Shown here piece after piece: positions 1 to 6,198 of a stretch of 8,689 nt of DNA. The notes below the pieces were generated by a model, which saw only the letters and a list, made by a program, of their open reading frames with translations, was not told the origin of the DNA and made no database searches. Numbering within the stretch: the stretch's first letter is position 1; every line of letters begins with the position of its first letter. Source of the DNA: Chloroflexota bacterium (GTDB lineage: Bacteria; Chloroflexota; Dehalococcoidia; UBA2979). A program made the position numbers and the translations under genes. The stretch is from positions 1 to 8,689 of the forward strand of contig CANFFZ010000088.1 of the NCBI GenBank assembly GCA_947446155.1, written 5' to 3'.

Positions 1-207
1 CAGGTGGAGGACGACCACCCGCCCCGGGTGCGCCGCCTCGAGCCCGCGGGCGACCTCGAGCGTGCGGTCACGCGAGGCGTTGTCCGCCACCACGAGCCGC
101 CAGCGGTGCTCCGGGTGCCCGTCGAGGTAGCCGAGGGCACGCTCGATGCTCCCGGCGAGCACATGCTCCTCGTTATAGACGGGGATGACGAGGTCGACGG
201 TGGCCAT
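1..207 (-). CDS. Family 2 glycosyltransferase, N-terminal part (cut by window edge)
   Basis: The 69 visible codons begin MATVDLVIPVYNEEHVL, the usual first strand and loop of a GT-A fold family 2 glycosyltransferase (VIPVYNEE). A second nucleotide-sugar binding segment, VVADNASRDRT, follows at about residues 43-53. Such enzymes move a sugar from an activated donor to a lipid or glycan acceptor at the cytoplasmic face of the membrane. The DxD motif and any membrane anchor lie beyond the window, so donor and acceptor cannot be named. No Shine-Dalgarno sequence precedes the ATG. A TAGACT hexamer lies 6 nt upstream, suggesting a leaderless message with its own promoter even though purH lies just upstream on the same strand. 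Family assignment is secure; the specific role is unknown. Confidence 0.85.
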   Translation of the reverse strand, partial: MATVDLVIPVYNEEHVLAGSIERALGYLDGHPEHRWRLVVADNASRDRTLEVARGLEAAHPGRVVVLHL

Positions 208-213
208 GACCCG

Positions 214-219
214 AGTCTA
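214..219 (-). promoter_or_regulatory. Putative -10 element (TAGACT) of a leaderless glycosyltransferase message
   Basis: On the minus strand TAGACT matches the TAnnnT pattern and is followed by six bases (CGGGTC) and then the ATG at 207. This is the spacing expected when transcription begins at the start codon. No convincing -35 box is visible. The site lies in the 46-nt gap after purH, in which I see no clear terminator. The call rests on pattern and on the lack of a ribosome binding site. Confidence 0.4.
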
Positions 220-253
220 ACGGCCCATCGCGGTGAGACCCGCTGACGGACAG

Positions 254-1831
254 TTAGTGCCGGAAGTGCCTGACGCCGGTCACGATGAGCGTCACGCCGA
301 GACGGTTCGCGGCGGCGACCGACTCGTCATCACGGATCGAGCCGCCCGTGTGGGCGACCACCGTGCAGCCGGCGCTCGCGCAGACCTCGACGGTGTCGGG
401 GAAGGGGATCAGGGCATCCGTGGCGGCGACGGCGCCGCGGGCGCGCTCACCTGCCTGGGCCTTGCAGATCTCGGCACTGCCCACGCGGTTCGGCTGGCCC
501 GCACCCATGCCGATGAGCACGCCGTCCTTCACGAACGCGACGGCGTTCGACTTCACGTGCTTGCACACGCGCCAGGCGACCTGCAGGTCAGCCATCTCCT
601 GCTTCGTGGGCTGGCGCTCGCTCACCACATCGAAGCGTGTGTCGAGCGACACGTCGGCGGTCTCCACGAGCATTCCGCCGCGCACCCCACGCACCTCGAG
701 GCGCTCACAGTGCGGATCGCCGATCGGGGCTTCGAGGATGCGGATGTCCTTCGACTTCTTCTTCAGATGGTCGAGCGCGTCCGGCTCGTATCCCGGCGCG
801 ATCACGATCTCGTAGAACATCCGCACGCCGGACTCGGGCGACAGGACATCGCGCAGCGCTACCGCGAGGTCCATGTCGACAACGCGGTTCACGGCGACGA
901 TGCCGCCGTAGGCCGAGACGAAGTCGCCCTCGGTCAGTGCGCGCTCGTACAGCCGCGCGAGCGGCGCGTCACCGGCTGCGAGGCAGGACGGGTTGGTGTG
1001 CTTGATGATCGCGACGGCCGGGCCCTCGAAGTCACACACCACGTTGAAGGCGGCGTCCGCGTCCAGGAAGTTGACGTACGACATCCCCTTCCCGTGGTGC
1101 TGCTGCATCGCACCGATGCCCTCGATTGGCGTGCGGACGGAGTCGAGGGTGTAGAAGGCACCCTGCTGGTGGGGGTTCTCGCCGTAGCGCATCTCCTGCA
1201 CGCGGGTCATGCCCACGGTCAGTTGCGCCGGGAACACATCGTCCGGCGTACGCAGGTACTCGGCGACTGCCGTGTCGTAGTGCGCGACGTGCTGGAACGC
1301 CTTCGCTGCCAGCCGGCGCCGGTACGCACCATCGATGCCGGCCGGGTCGCCGCCCGCTGCCTGCAGCGCCTCGAGGATCGAGGCGTAGTCGGCGGGATCG
1401 ATGATCGGCAGCACCCACTGGTGGTTCTTAGAGGCGGCCCGGATCATCGCCGGCCCGCCGATGTCGATCTGCTCGATCGCGTCCTCGAACGATGGGTCAC
1501 CGGCGACGGTCTCGACGAAGGGGTAGAGGTTGCCCGCGACCATGTCGATGTTGGGGATGCCGTACTCGGCGGCCTGTGCCTCGTCCTCTGCGAGGCCGCG
1601 CCGGTAGAGGATGCCGCCATGCACCTTCGGGTGCAGCGTCTTCACACGGCCGCCGAACATTTCCGGGCTGGCCGTCAGCTCCGCGACCTCGATCACCGGG
1701 ATGCCCGCCTCGCGGACGGCGCGTGCGGTGCCACCGGTCGAGACGAGTTCCCAGCCCATCGCGTGCAGCCCGCGTGCGAGGTCAGCGATCCCCTGCTTGT
1801 CGTACACGGCCAGGACAGCGCGGTGGGTCAT
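254..1831 (-). CDS. purH: Bifunctional AICAR formyltransferase / IMP cyclohydrolase
   Basis: Catalyses the last two steps of de novo purine synthesis: formylation of AICAR with 10-formyl-tetrahydrofolate, then ring closure to IMP, in the cytoplasm. The N-terminal MGS-like cyclohydrolase domain (about residues 1-140) shows VYDK, STGGT and GGRVKTLHPKVHGG. The transformylase domain shows MRYGENPHQ, GKGMSYVN, the catalytic Lys-His pair in IKHTNPS (about 277-278), KSNAV, GAGQPNR, PFPD, GGSIRD and the terminal TGVRHFRH. The 525-aa length is normal for the family. I prefer the ATG at 1831 because a GGAG lies 9 nt upstream; the ATG at 1840 has the same GGAG directly abutting it. The gene lies 21 nt after purM and is probably cotranscribed. 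The usual NPCG after the Lys-His pair reads NPSC here. Confidence 0.97.
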   Translation of the reverse strand: MTHRAVLAVYDKQGIADLARGLHAMGWELVSTGGTARAVREAGIPVIEVAELTASPEMFGGRVKTLHPKVHGGILYRRGLAEDEAQAAEYGIPNIDMVAGNLYPFVETVAGDPSFEDAIEQIDIGGPAMIRAASKNHQWVLPIIDPADYASILEALQAAGGDPAGIDGAYRRRLAAKAFQHVAHYDTAVAEYLRTPDDVFPAQLTVGMTRVQEMRYGENPHQQGAFYTLDSVRTPIEGIGAMQQHHGKGMSYVNFLDADAAFNVVCDFEGPAVAIIKHTNPSCLAAGDAPLARLYERALTEGDFVSAYGGIVAVNRVVDMDLAVALRDVLSPESGVRMFYEIVIAPGYEPDALDHLKKKSKDIRILEAPIGDPHCERLEVRGVRGGMLVETADVSLDTRFDVVSERQPTKQEMADLQVAWRVCKHVKSNAVAFVKDGVLIGMGAGQPNRVGSAEICKAQAGERARGAVAATDALIPFPDTVEVCASAGCTVVAHTGGSIRDDESVAAANRLGVTLIVTGVRHFRH

Positions 1832-1840
1832 CGGTCTCAT

Positions 1841-1844
1841 CTCC
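1841..1844 (-). promoter_or_regulatory. Ribosome binding site deciding the purH start
   Basis: GGAG on the minus strand sits 9 nt before the ATG at 1831 but 0 nt before the alternative in-frame ATG at 1840. The spacing favours the shorter protein beginning MTHRAVLAVYDK, which also matches where PurH homologues begin. Confidence 0.55.
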
Positions 1845-1852
1845 AGTGATTG

Positions 1853-2917
1853 CTAGCGATCCGGCAGTCCTCGCACCGCGCCACCCGTGCCGCGCGCCTC
1901 GACGTTCCCGACACGCCACGCACCGGGAAGCGTGAGTGCGGCATCGAGGTTATCCTCCGCAACGACAAGGACCATGCCGACGCCCATGTTGAATGTGTGG
2001 AACATTTCGGCATCGGTGATGTGACCCTCGCTCTGGATCAGCGAGAACAGCGGCGGCACGGTCCACGTCGAACGGTCGATCTGGCCGGCGACACTGTCAC
2101 CCAGGATGCGCGGCAGATTGCCGTGGATCCCGCCACCCGTGATGTGGGCGATGCCCTTCAGGTAGCCGCCCGTAAACGCCTCGCGCAGCATGGGCCAATA
2201 CGGCTGATGCAGGGCACAAAGCGCGGCCCCCAGTGTCCCTTGCAATTCCTCGACTTCACGTGCGAGTATCTGGCGGTCGTGGTTGTCGCCGAGGCCCTTG
2301 CCGAGGCCCCAGACCTCCCGTGCGAGCGAGTAGCCGTTGGTATGCAGCCCGGTCGAGGGCAACGCCACCAGCGCGTCGCCGGGCGCGATCGTGGAGCCAT
2401 CGATCATCCCGTCGCGCTCGACAGCGCCGACGATGAAGCCAGCGAGGTCGAAGTCCTTCGGGCGGTAGATGTCCGGCATATCGGCGGTCTCACCGCCGAT
2501 CAGGGCGACGCCCTGCTCACGACAGGCGGCGGCGACACCCTCGACGACGCGCAGGCGCGCCTCGGCGGGCAGCGCGTTCGTGGCGATGTAGTCGAGGAAG
2601 AACAGCGGCTCGGCACCGATCGCGATCAGGTCGTTCACATTGTTCGTGACGACGTCACGCCCCGCGTCCTCGTACCGGTCGAGGGCGGCCTGGAGCAGCA
2701 CCTTGGTACCGACGCCGTCGGTGGCACCCACGAGCACCGGATCGCGCATGCGCTGGCCGAGGTGGAAGAGGCCCGCAAAGCCCCCGCCGAGGCGCAACAC
2801 CTCAGGCCCGTGCGTAGTCCGCGCGACCTCGCCGTAGCGGCGTGCAGCGGCATCGCGCGCAGCGACATCGACGCCAGCAGCGGCGTAGGTGAGGGGCTGA
2901 GGATCGCGGTCGCTCAT
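1853..2917 (-). CDS. purM: Phosphoribosylformylglycinamidine cyclo-ligase (AIR synthetase)
   Basis: Performs the ATP-dependent ring closure of FGAM to 5-aminoimidazole ribonucleotide, step 5 of purine synthesis. The 354-aa sequence carries the PurM landmarks in order: LTYAAAGVDV (9-18), GGFAGLF (45-51), LVGATDGVGTK (62-72), VNDL and GAEPLFFLDY (94-110), LIGGETADMPDIY (139-151), GLHTNGYSL (190-198), HITGGGIHGNLPR (258-270) and FNMGVGM (309-315). Length and motif spacing agree with the family. The ATG at 2917 has a weak AAGG 7 nt upstream. It follows purF after an 83-nt gap with no clear terminator and is followed closely by purH, so the three genes probably form one transcription unit. Confidence 0.97.
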   Translation of the reverse strand: MSDRDPQPLTYAAAGVDVAARDAAARRYGEVARTTHGPEVLRLGGGFAGLFHLGQRMRDPVLVGATDGVGTKVLLQAALDRYEDAGRDVVTNNVNDLIAIGAEPLFFLDYIATNALPAEARLRVVEGVAAACREQGVALIGGETADMPDIYRPKDFDLAGFIVGAVERDGMIDGSTIAPGDALVALPSTGLHTNGYSLAREVWGLGKGLGDNHDRQILAREVEELQGTLGAALCALHQPYWPMLREAFTGGYLKGIAHITGGGIHGNLPRILGDSVAGQIDRSTWTVPPLFSLIQSEGHITDAEMFHTFNMGVGMVLVVAEDNLDAALTLPGAWRVGNVEARGTGGAVRGLPDR

Positions 2918-3000
2918 CGCGCGGCCTTCGAGGCGGGGAGTGCCTGCTGGAAGCGTATCTGGCAGTGGGGACGCGGGCTACGGGGTCGCGATGGCCTCGC

Positions 3001-4470
3001 CTACCGCGCGGTCAGCGGGATGGTGGCCGGACGCGCGGTGATCACGGGAATCTGATGGTCGGGGCGCCCCGCCTCGGACTCCAGGGCGAACTTGTCGAAC
3101 TGGAGCGGCACTTCCGAGGGATACTGCCCGGAGAAGCAGGCGGTGCAGTGGCGGCCGTTCGGCAGCCCGGTGGCGGCGATGGTGCCCTCCAGCGACAGGT
3201 AGCCGAGGGAATCCGTGTCGATGTGGTCGCGGATTTCGTCCTCGGACTTGTTCGCCGCGATCAATTCGCCGCGCGTCGCCATGTCCACGCCGTAGAAGCA
3301 CGGGTGCGTGATCGGCGGCGAGGTGATACGCATATGCACCTCGGTCGCACCGGCGTCGCGCAGCATCTTCACCACGCGCGGCGTCGTCGTCCCGCGCACG
3401 ATCGAGTCGTCCACGACGATGACGCGCTTGCCCTCGATCACCTCGCGCAGGGGGTTGTACTTCAACTGCACGCCGCGCTCACGGAGGCGCTGGTCGGGCT
3501 GGATGAACGTCCGGCCCACGTAGCGGTTCTTCACCAGGCCCTCGGCGTATGGGATACCCGAGGCGGCCGCGTAGCCGATCGCCGCCGCCGTGGCAGAGTC
3601 CGGCACACCGATCACGAGGTCCGCGTCCACCGGGTACTCCTCGGACAGTCGCGCGCCCATCCGCATGCGGACGGGGTGCAGCAACTGGCCATCGAGCTTG
3701 GAGTCCGGCCGGGCGAAGTAGATGAACTCGAACAGGCAGAGTGCCTGCTGGGTGGACGGCCCGATCGGGAACGTCGAGGTCAGCCCATCGGCATCGATCC
3801 GCACGACCTCGCCCGGCGCGACCTCGCGGACAAAGTCCGCACCCAAGTGGTCGAGGGCGCAGGTCTCGGAAGCCAGCACCCAGCCCGTCCCGTTCAGCCG
3901 TCCGATGCACAGCGGGCGAATCCCCAGTGGGTCGCGCACGCCGTAGATCGCGTCCTTCGACAGAATCACGAGCGAGTACGCGCCCACGGCGCGCCGCATC
4001 ATCTCCTGGAAGCCGTCCTGCCAGTGGCTCGCCGGCGCCTCGGCCAGCAGCGCACCGAGGACCTCGGTGTCCGTGGTCGTCTCGAAGCGCACGCCGCGCT
4101 GCTCGAGGTCGCTGCGCATGATGTCGGCGTTCACGACGTTGCCGTTGTGCGCGATCGCCAGTTCACCCAGCGCGCCCTTGATCAGGAACGGCTGCGCGTT
4201 GCACTGGATGCTCGACCCGGTCGTCGAGTAGCGCGTATGGCCGATGGCCGCGTGGCCCGGCAGGCCGGCGAGCGTGTCCTCGTCGAACACCTGCGCGACG
4301 AGGCCCATGTCCGCAAAGATGTTGATCTTGCGGCCATCGGTCGTCGCAATACCGGCGGATTCTTGTCCGCGGTGTTGCAGTGCGTGGAGACCAAAGAATG
4401 TGAGGCGAGCCACGTCTTCGCCTGGGGCGAAGACGCCGAAGATCCCGCACTTTTCGCGCGGCCCATGCAC
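3001..4470 (-). CDS. purF: Amidophosphoribosyltransferase, Fe-S (B. subtilis) type
   Basis: Commits PRPP to purine synthesis by replacing pyrophosphate with ammonia from glutamine. The N-terminal Ntn-hydrolase domain contains the nucleophile in REKCGIFGVF (Cys8), GLHALQHRGQESAG, HTRYSTTG and AHNGN. The C-terminal phosphoribosyltransferase domain has the PRPP loop VIVVDDSIVRGTT (350-362). Cys8 implies removal of a seven-residue propeptide. Cysteines at 245, 391, 442 and 445 (the last two as HCTAC) match the four ligands of the oxygen-sensitive 4Fe-4S cluster of the Bacillus subtilis type. The start is GTG, the only ATG, GTG or TTG after the in-frame TAA at 4501-4503. A GAGGGG lies 14 nt upstream, longer than ideal. 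At 489 aa the length is normal. It is the first gene of the purine block. Confidence 0.97.
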   Translation of the reverse strand: MHGPREKCGIFGVFAPGEDVARLTFFGLHALQHRGQESAGIATTDGRKINIFADMGLVAQVFDEDTLAGLPGHAAIGHTRYSTTGSSIQCNAQPFLIKGALGELAIAHNGNVVNADIMRSDLEQRGVRFETTTDTEVLGALLAEAPASHWQDGFQEMMRRAVGAYSLVILSKDAIYGVRDPLGIRPLCIGRLNGTGWVLASETCALDHLGADFVREVAPGEVVRIDADGLTSTFPIGPSTQQALCLFEFIYFARPDSKLDGQLLHPVRMRMGARLSEEYPVDADLVIGVPDSATAAAIGYAAASGIPYAEGLVKNRYVGRTFIQPDQRLRERGVQLKYNPLREVIEGKRVIVVDDSIVRGTTTPRVVKMLRDAGATEVHMRITSPPITHPCFYGVDMATRGELIAANKSEDEIRDHIDTDSLGYLSLEGTIAATGLPNGRHCTACFSGQYPSEVPLQFDKFALESEAGRPDHQIPVITARPATIPLTAR

Positions 4471-4510
4471 GTTCGTGCTGGTGTCCCCTCGGTAAGACCG
4501 TTAGAAATGG

Positions 4511-4519
4511 AGTGTACCA
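4511..4519 (-). promoter_or_regulatory. Putative extended -10 promoter of purF
   Basis: In the 86-nt gap between the CoA-binding protein gene and purF, the minus strand reads TGGTACACT, an extended -10 element (TGnTAnnnT). It would start transcription near 4504 and leave a leader of about 34 nt that includes GAGGGG. No good -35 box stands at 16-18 nt, as is common for extended -10 promoters. I see no PurR-like operator and no purine riboswitch fold in this short leader. Pattern-based only. Confidence 0.3.
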
Positions 4520-4556
4520 CCCGGAGCGGTAGTAGCTCGCGAGGACAAACGGAGCG

Positions 4557-4988
4557 CTACTGGGTCTGCTGGGCCCGCCAGCGCAGGTGCTCGATCTTGG
4601 TGCAGCGGTCCATCACCACGCTCAGACCGGCCCCGGCGGCACGGGAGGCGGCGGCCTCGTTCACGATGTCCAACTGCAGCCAGACGCACAGCGCGCCCGC
4701 TGCAATGGCGTCCTCCACCACCGGCGGCACGTCTGCAGAACGCCGAAACACGTCCACGATGTCGGCGGTCTCTGGGAGGTCACGCACGGAGCCGTATACC
4801 GGGCGCCCAAAGATTTCCGTCTCCGTCGGGTTGACCAGATACACCGTGTATCCCGCCTCGATCAGGTATTTCGCCACGTCATTCGAGGGCCGGTAGGGGT
4901 CTGAGGACACCCCCACGACAGCGATCGTGCGCGCGCCGGCAATCGTCTGGATCGGGTCGGCCTGGGGGGTGGGTGCTGGTGTAGTCAC
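4557..4988 (-). CDS. CoA-binding domain protein, YccU family
   Basis: A 143-aa cytoplasmic protein made of a single CoA_binding_2 (Rossmann-like) domain. It shows the nucleotide-binding start TIAVVGVSSDPYRPSN (21-36), YTVYLVNP (47-54), EIFGRPVYGSVRDLPE (58-73), DIVDVFRR (76-83), VWLQLDI (102-108) and the family's closing MDRCTKIEH (126-134). These fit the COG1832 group, which binds CoA in related structures but has no settled physiological role. The start is GTG, 9 nt after the stop of the upstream membrane-protein gene, so translation is probably coupled; a GAGGAG lies 12 nt upstream inside that gene's end. There is no other start codon before the conserved domain. A link to purine synthesis is not established by position alone. 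Confidence 0.9.
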   Translation of the reverse strand: MTTPAPTPQADPIQTIAGARTIAVVGVSSDPYRPSNDVAKYLIEAGYTVYLVNPTETEIFGRPVYGSVRDLPETADIVDVFRRSADVPPVVEDAIAAGALCVWLQLDIVNEAAASRAAGAGLSVVMDRCTKIEHLRWRAQQTQ

Positions 4989-4997
4989 CCATCCAGC

Positions 4998-5660
4998 CTA
5001 CTCCTCGGGAGCGGGCTCTTGAGGCTCCTCAGAGGCCTCGTCAGCGGCCTCCGCGATCGCCCACTCAGGCAGCACCGCCTCGGCGACCGGCGCCCCGCAC
5101 ATCTCCGCCGTGGCGCGGGCAACGATGTTGGCGCGCTCCAGCGCCTCGTCCGCCATCGGGCGAGCGGAAATGATCGAGGCAAAGGGGAGGACGCGTCCGT
5201 TGTCCTTGACGAGCCGAATCTCCCAGCGGACGACATCCTGGAGGTCGCCCGAGGCCAGTTCCGACTCGAAGTCGCCACCCACCTCGATGCGCGCGATCCG
5301 GTCGAACGGCACCAGTTCGCGGGTGCCGAGGCCTAGGCCGAGGAAGCCCTGCTGGAAGCGGCAGGTGCGTTTCTGGCGCTCCATGACGAACGCCGAGCCC
5401 ATCACGTTGTAGACGAGCCCCAGCACCGCCGTCGGCCCCGAGATCAGCACTAACACGAACAGCACCATCAGGACCCAGAGCGGCAGCGAGGCGATATACG
5501 TCGCGATCGCCCATGAGGCGATCCCGGTGAGCGCGAGTTGGACGAGCGGGCCAACGAGGGTGGCGCGCGCCGGCTTCACCGCGATCTCGTCCGGCGTGAT
5601 CCGCGCAAAGGAGCGCTGCAGGGCTATCCGCTCGACCGCCACGCGCCGCCTCCTCGCCAT
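4998..5660 (-). CDS. Two-helix membrane protein with a cytoplasmic C-terminal domain, function unknown
   Basis: I do not recognise the family. The 220-aa protein begins with a basic stretch (MARRRRVAVERIALQR). Two hydrophobic helices follow at about 34-57 and 60-86, then a soluble domain of alternating strands (RTCRFQQGF, TRELVPFDRIARIEV, VVRWEIRLVKDNGRVLPF) and a helix at about 168-188. It ends in an acidic tail of Glu, Ala and Pro. The layout (helix pair, Asn-Val-x-Gly, strand-rich domain, Ala-rich helix ending in GAPV) recalls Ycf4 or a PH-like domain, as a weak analogy. I prefer the ATG at 5660. The 15 codons upstream to the ATG at 5705 have about half G/C third positions, against 25 of 27 just after 5660. 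A TACGAT hexamer also lies 7 nt before 5660, fitting a leaderless start. The ATG at 5705 has a GAGG 7 nt upstream and remains possible. Confidence 0.75.
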   Translation of the reverse strand: MARRRRVAVERIALQRSFARITPDEIAVKPARATLVGPLVQLALTGIASWAIATYIASLPLWVLMVLFVLVLISGPTAVLGLVYNVMGSAFVMERQKRTCRFQQGFLGLGLGTRELVPFDRIARIEVGGDFESELASGDLQDVVRWEIRLVKDNGRVLPFASIISARPMADEALERANIVARATAEMCGAPVAEAVLPEWAIAEAADEASEEPQEPAPEE

Positions 5661-5667
5661 CCCTCGA

Positions 5668-5673
5668 ATCGTA
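5668..5673 (-). promoter_or_regulatory. Putative -10 element (TACGAT) of a leaderless membrane-protein message
   Basis: TACGAT on the minus strand is followed by seven bases (TCGAGGG) and the ATG at 5660, the spacing expected if transcription begins at the start codon. The hexamer is the exact mirror image of the one at 5693-5698 on the plus strand. No convincing -35 box is seen. Confidence 0.4.
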
Positions 5674-5692
5674 GGTGCGGCGGGCGCTGAGG

Positions 5693-5698
5693 TACGAT
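5693..5698 (+). promoter_or_regulatory. Putative -10 element (TACGAT) for the Trm112-like gene
   Basis: TACGAT on the plus strand would start transcription near 5705, leaving a leader of about 20 nt that carries GGAGG before the ATG at 5726. No good -35 box is visible. It mirrors the minus-strand hexamer at 5668-5673, with 19 nt between the two copies. Confidence 0.35.
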
Positions 5699-5712
5699 CC
5701 GGCATGTAGCGC

Positions 5713-5721
5713 CCTCGGAGG
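5713..5721 (+). promoter_or_regulatory. Ribosome binding site of the Trm112-like gene, within a CCTCGGAGG inverted repeat
   Basis: GGAGG on the plus strand ends 4 nt before the ATG at 5726 and fixes that start. The site is the right half of a 9-bp inverted repeat, so a GAGG also appears on the minus strand, 7 nt before the ATG at 5705. This mirrored GAGG may make 5705 look like a better start for the divergent gene than it is. Confidence 0.6.
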
Positions 5722-5725
5722 CCCC

Positions 5726-5935
5726 ATGCGCCGTGACCTGATGGACATCCTCGCCTGCCCCGTCTGCAAGGGGACGCTCACGCTCACCGCCACGCGCGAG
5801 GATGGCGCGGAAATCCTCGATGGCGCGCTCCGCTGCGACGCCTGCGCCGTCGACTACCCAATCAGCGAGGGCATCCCGAACCTCCTCCCGCCCGAGATGC
5901 GTCGGGCGATGGAGGCGGAGACGGCGTCCCACTAG
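5726..5935 (+). CDS. Trm112-like zinc-ribbon protein (YcaR / UPF0434 type)
   Basis: A 69-aa protein opening MRRDLMDILACPVCKG and containing two CxxC pairs, CPVC (Cys11, Cys14) and CDAC (Cys37, Cys40), followed by the characteristic DYPISEGIPNLLP. This is the Trm112p-like fold (PF03966). In eukaryotes and archaea Trm112 is a small partner that activates methyltransferases acting on tRNA, rRNA and release factors; bacterial versions are widespread but their partners are poorly defined. All four predicted zinc ligands are present. The ATG at 5726 has GGAGG at 4 nt; an upstream in-frame ATG at 5675 would add 17 residues with no family similarity. Its TAG overlaps the next gene's GTG by one base. 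No methyltransferase is seen in the window. Confidence 0.88.
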   Translation: MRRDLMDILACPVCKGTLTLTATREDGAEILDGALRCDACAVDYPISEGIPNLLPPEMRRAMEAETASH

Positions 5936-6198
5936 TGCCCAACCCGATGAACGTGCTCCCCGATCTCGTCACGCGCCCGATGACCGTCGAGCGGTCGCGC
6001 TGGCTCGGCCGTGGCCTGATGGGCGTCGCCACGCTCGCCGCACTCTGGTGGCTCCGCCGCCTGACGAGGCGTCCCGTGACCTCGATACTGCTCGCGCCGC
6101 TGCTGCTGCCCGCGGTGGCGCTCGGCCTGTGGGCTGGCTTCACGCTCACCGTGCTCGACTGGGACGCACCCGCCGACTTCGACCCGGACGAGGCTTAG
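5935..6198 (+). CDS. Small two-helix membrane protein, function unknown
   Basis: An 87-aa protein with two hydrophobic helices, about 24-40 (LGRGLMGVATLAALWWL) and 50-74 (SILLAPLLLPAVALGLWAG and on). A basic RRLTRR joins them, and the C-terminus is acidic (DWDAPADFDPDEA). By the positive-inside rule the loop faces the cytoplasm and both ends face out. I do not recognise a family. The GTG start shares its G with the TAG stop of the Trm112-like gene (TAGTG), which points to translational coupling; an ATG at 5947 is the alternative. The gene's stop overlaps that of folK on the other strand. High G/C in third codon positions supports it as a real gene. Confidence 0.68.
   Translation: MPNPMNVLPDLVTRPMTVERSRWLGRGLMGVATLAALWWLRRLTRRPVTSILLAPLLLPAVALGLWAGFTLTVLDWDAPADFDPDEA

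Noticed and set aside
208..253. Possible terminator after purH
   Set aside because: Only a 4-bp GCGG/CCGC stem with no T-tract is present, too weak to call.
233..1849. Long plus-strand open frame (538 codons) opposite purH
   Set aside because: It is the reverse-frame shadow of purH: high GC removes stops from the opposite strand. The translation is rich in Arg, His, Asp and Val with no domain, while purH is unmistakable.
2918..3000. Possible promoter or gene in the 83-nt gap between purF and purM
   Set aside because: A TACGCT hexamer is present but has no partner box and poor spacing. No short open frame with a ribosome binding site is seen.
1850..3055. Plus-strand open frame (401 codons) opposite purM
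   Set aside because: Shadow of purM, with no family features and no ribosome binding site at a sensible start.
4471..4556. Purine riboswitch or PurR operator upstream of purF
   Set aside because: The leader is too short for a purine aptamer and no such fold or PurR-box-like repeat is visible.
2965..4896. Plus-strand open frame (643 codons) opposite purF and part of the CoA-binding gene
   Set aside because: Spans two well-supported minus-strand genes and their gap, and shows shadow-type composition.
5661..5705. 15-codon N-terminal extension of the membrane protein (start at 5705)
   Set aside because: Not excluded, but disfavoured: about half of third positions are A/T, unlike the following codons, and the GAGG that supports it is the mirror half of the plus-strand gene's binding site.
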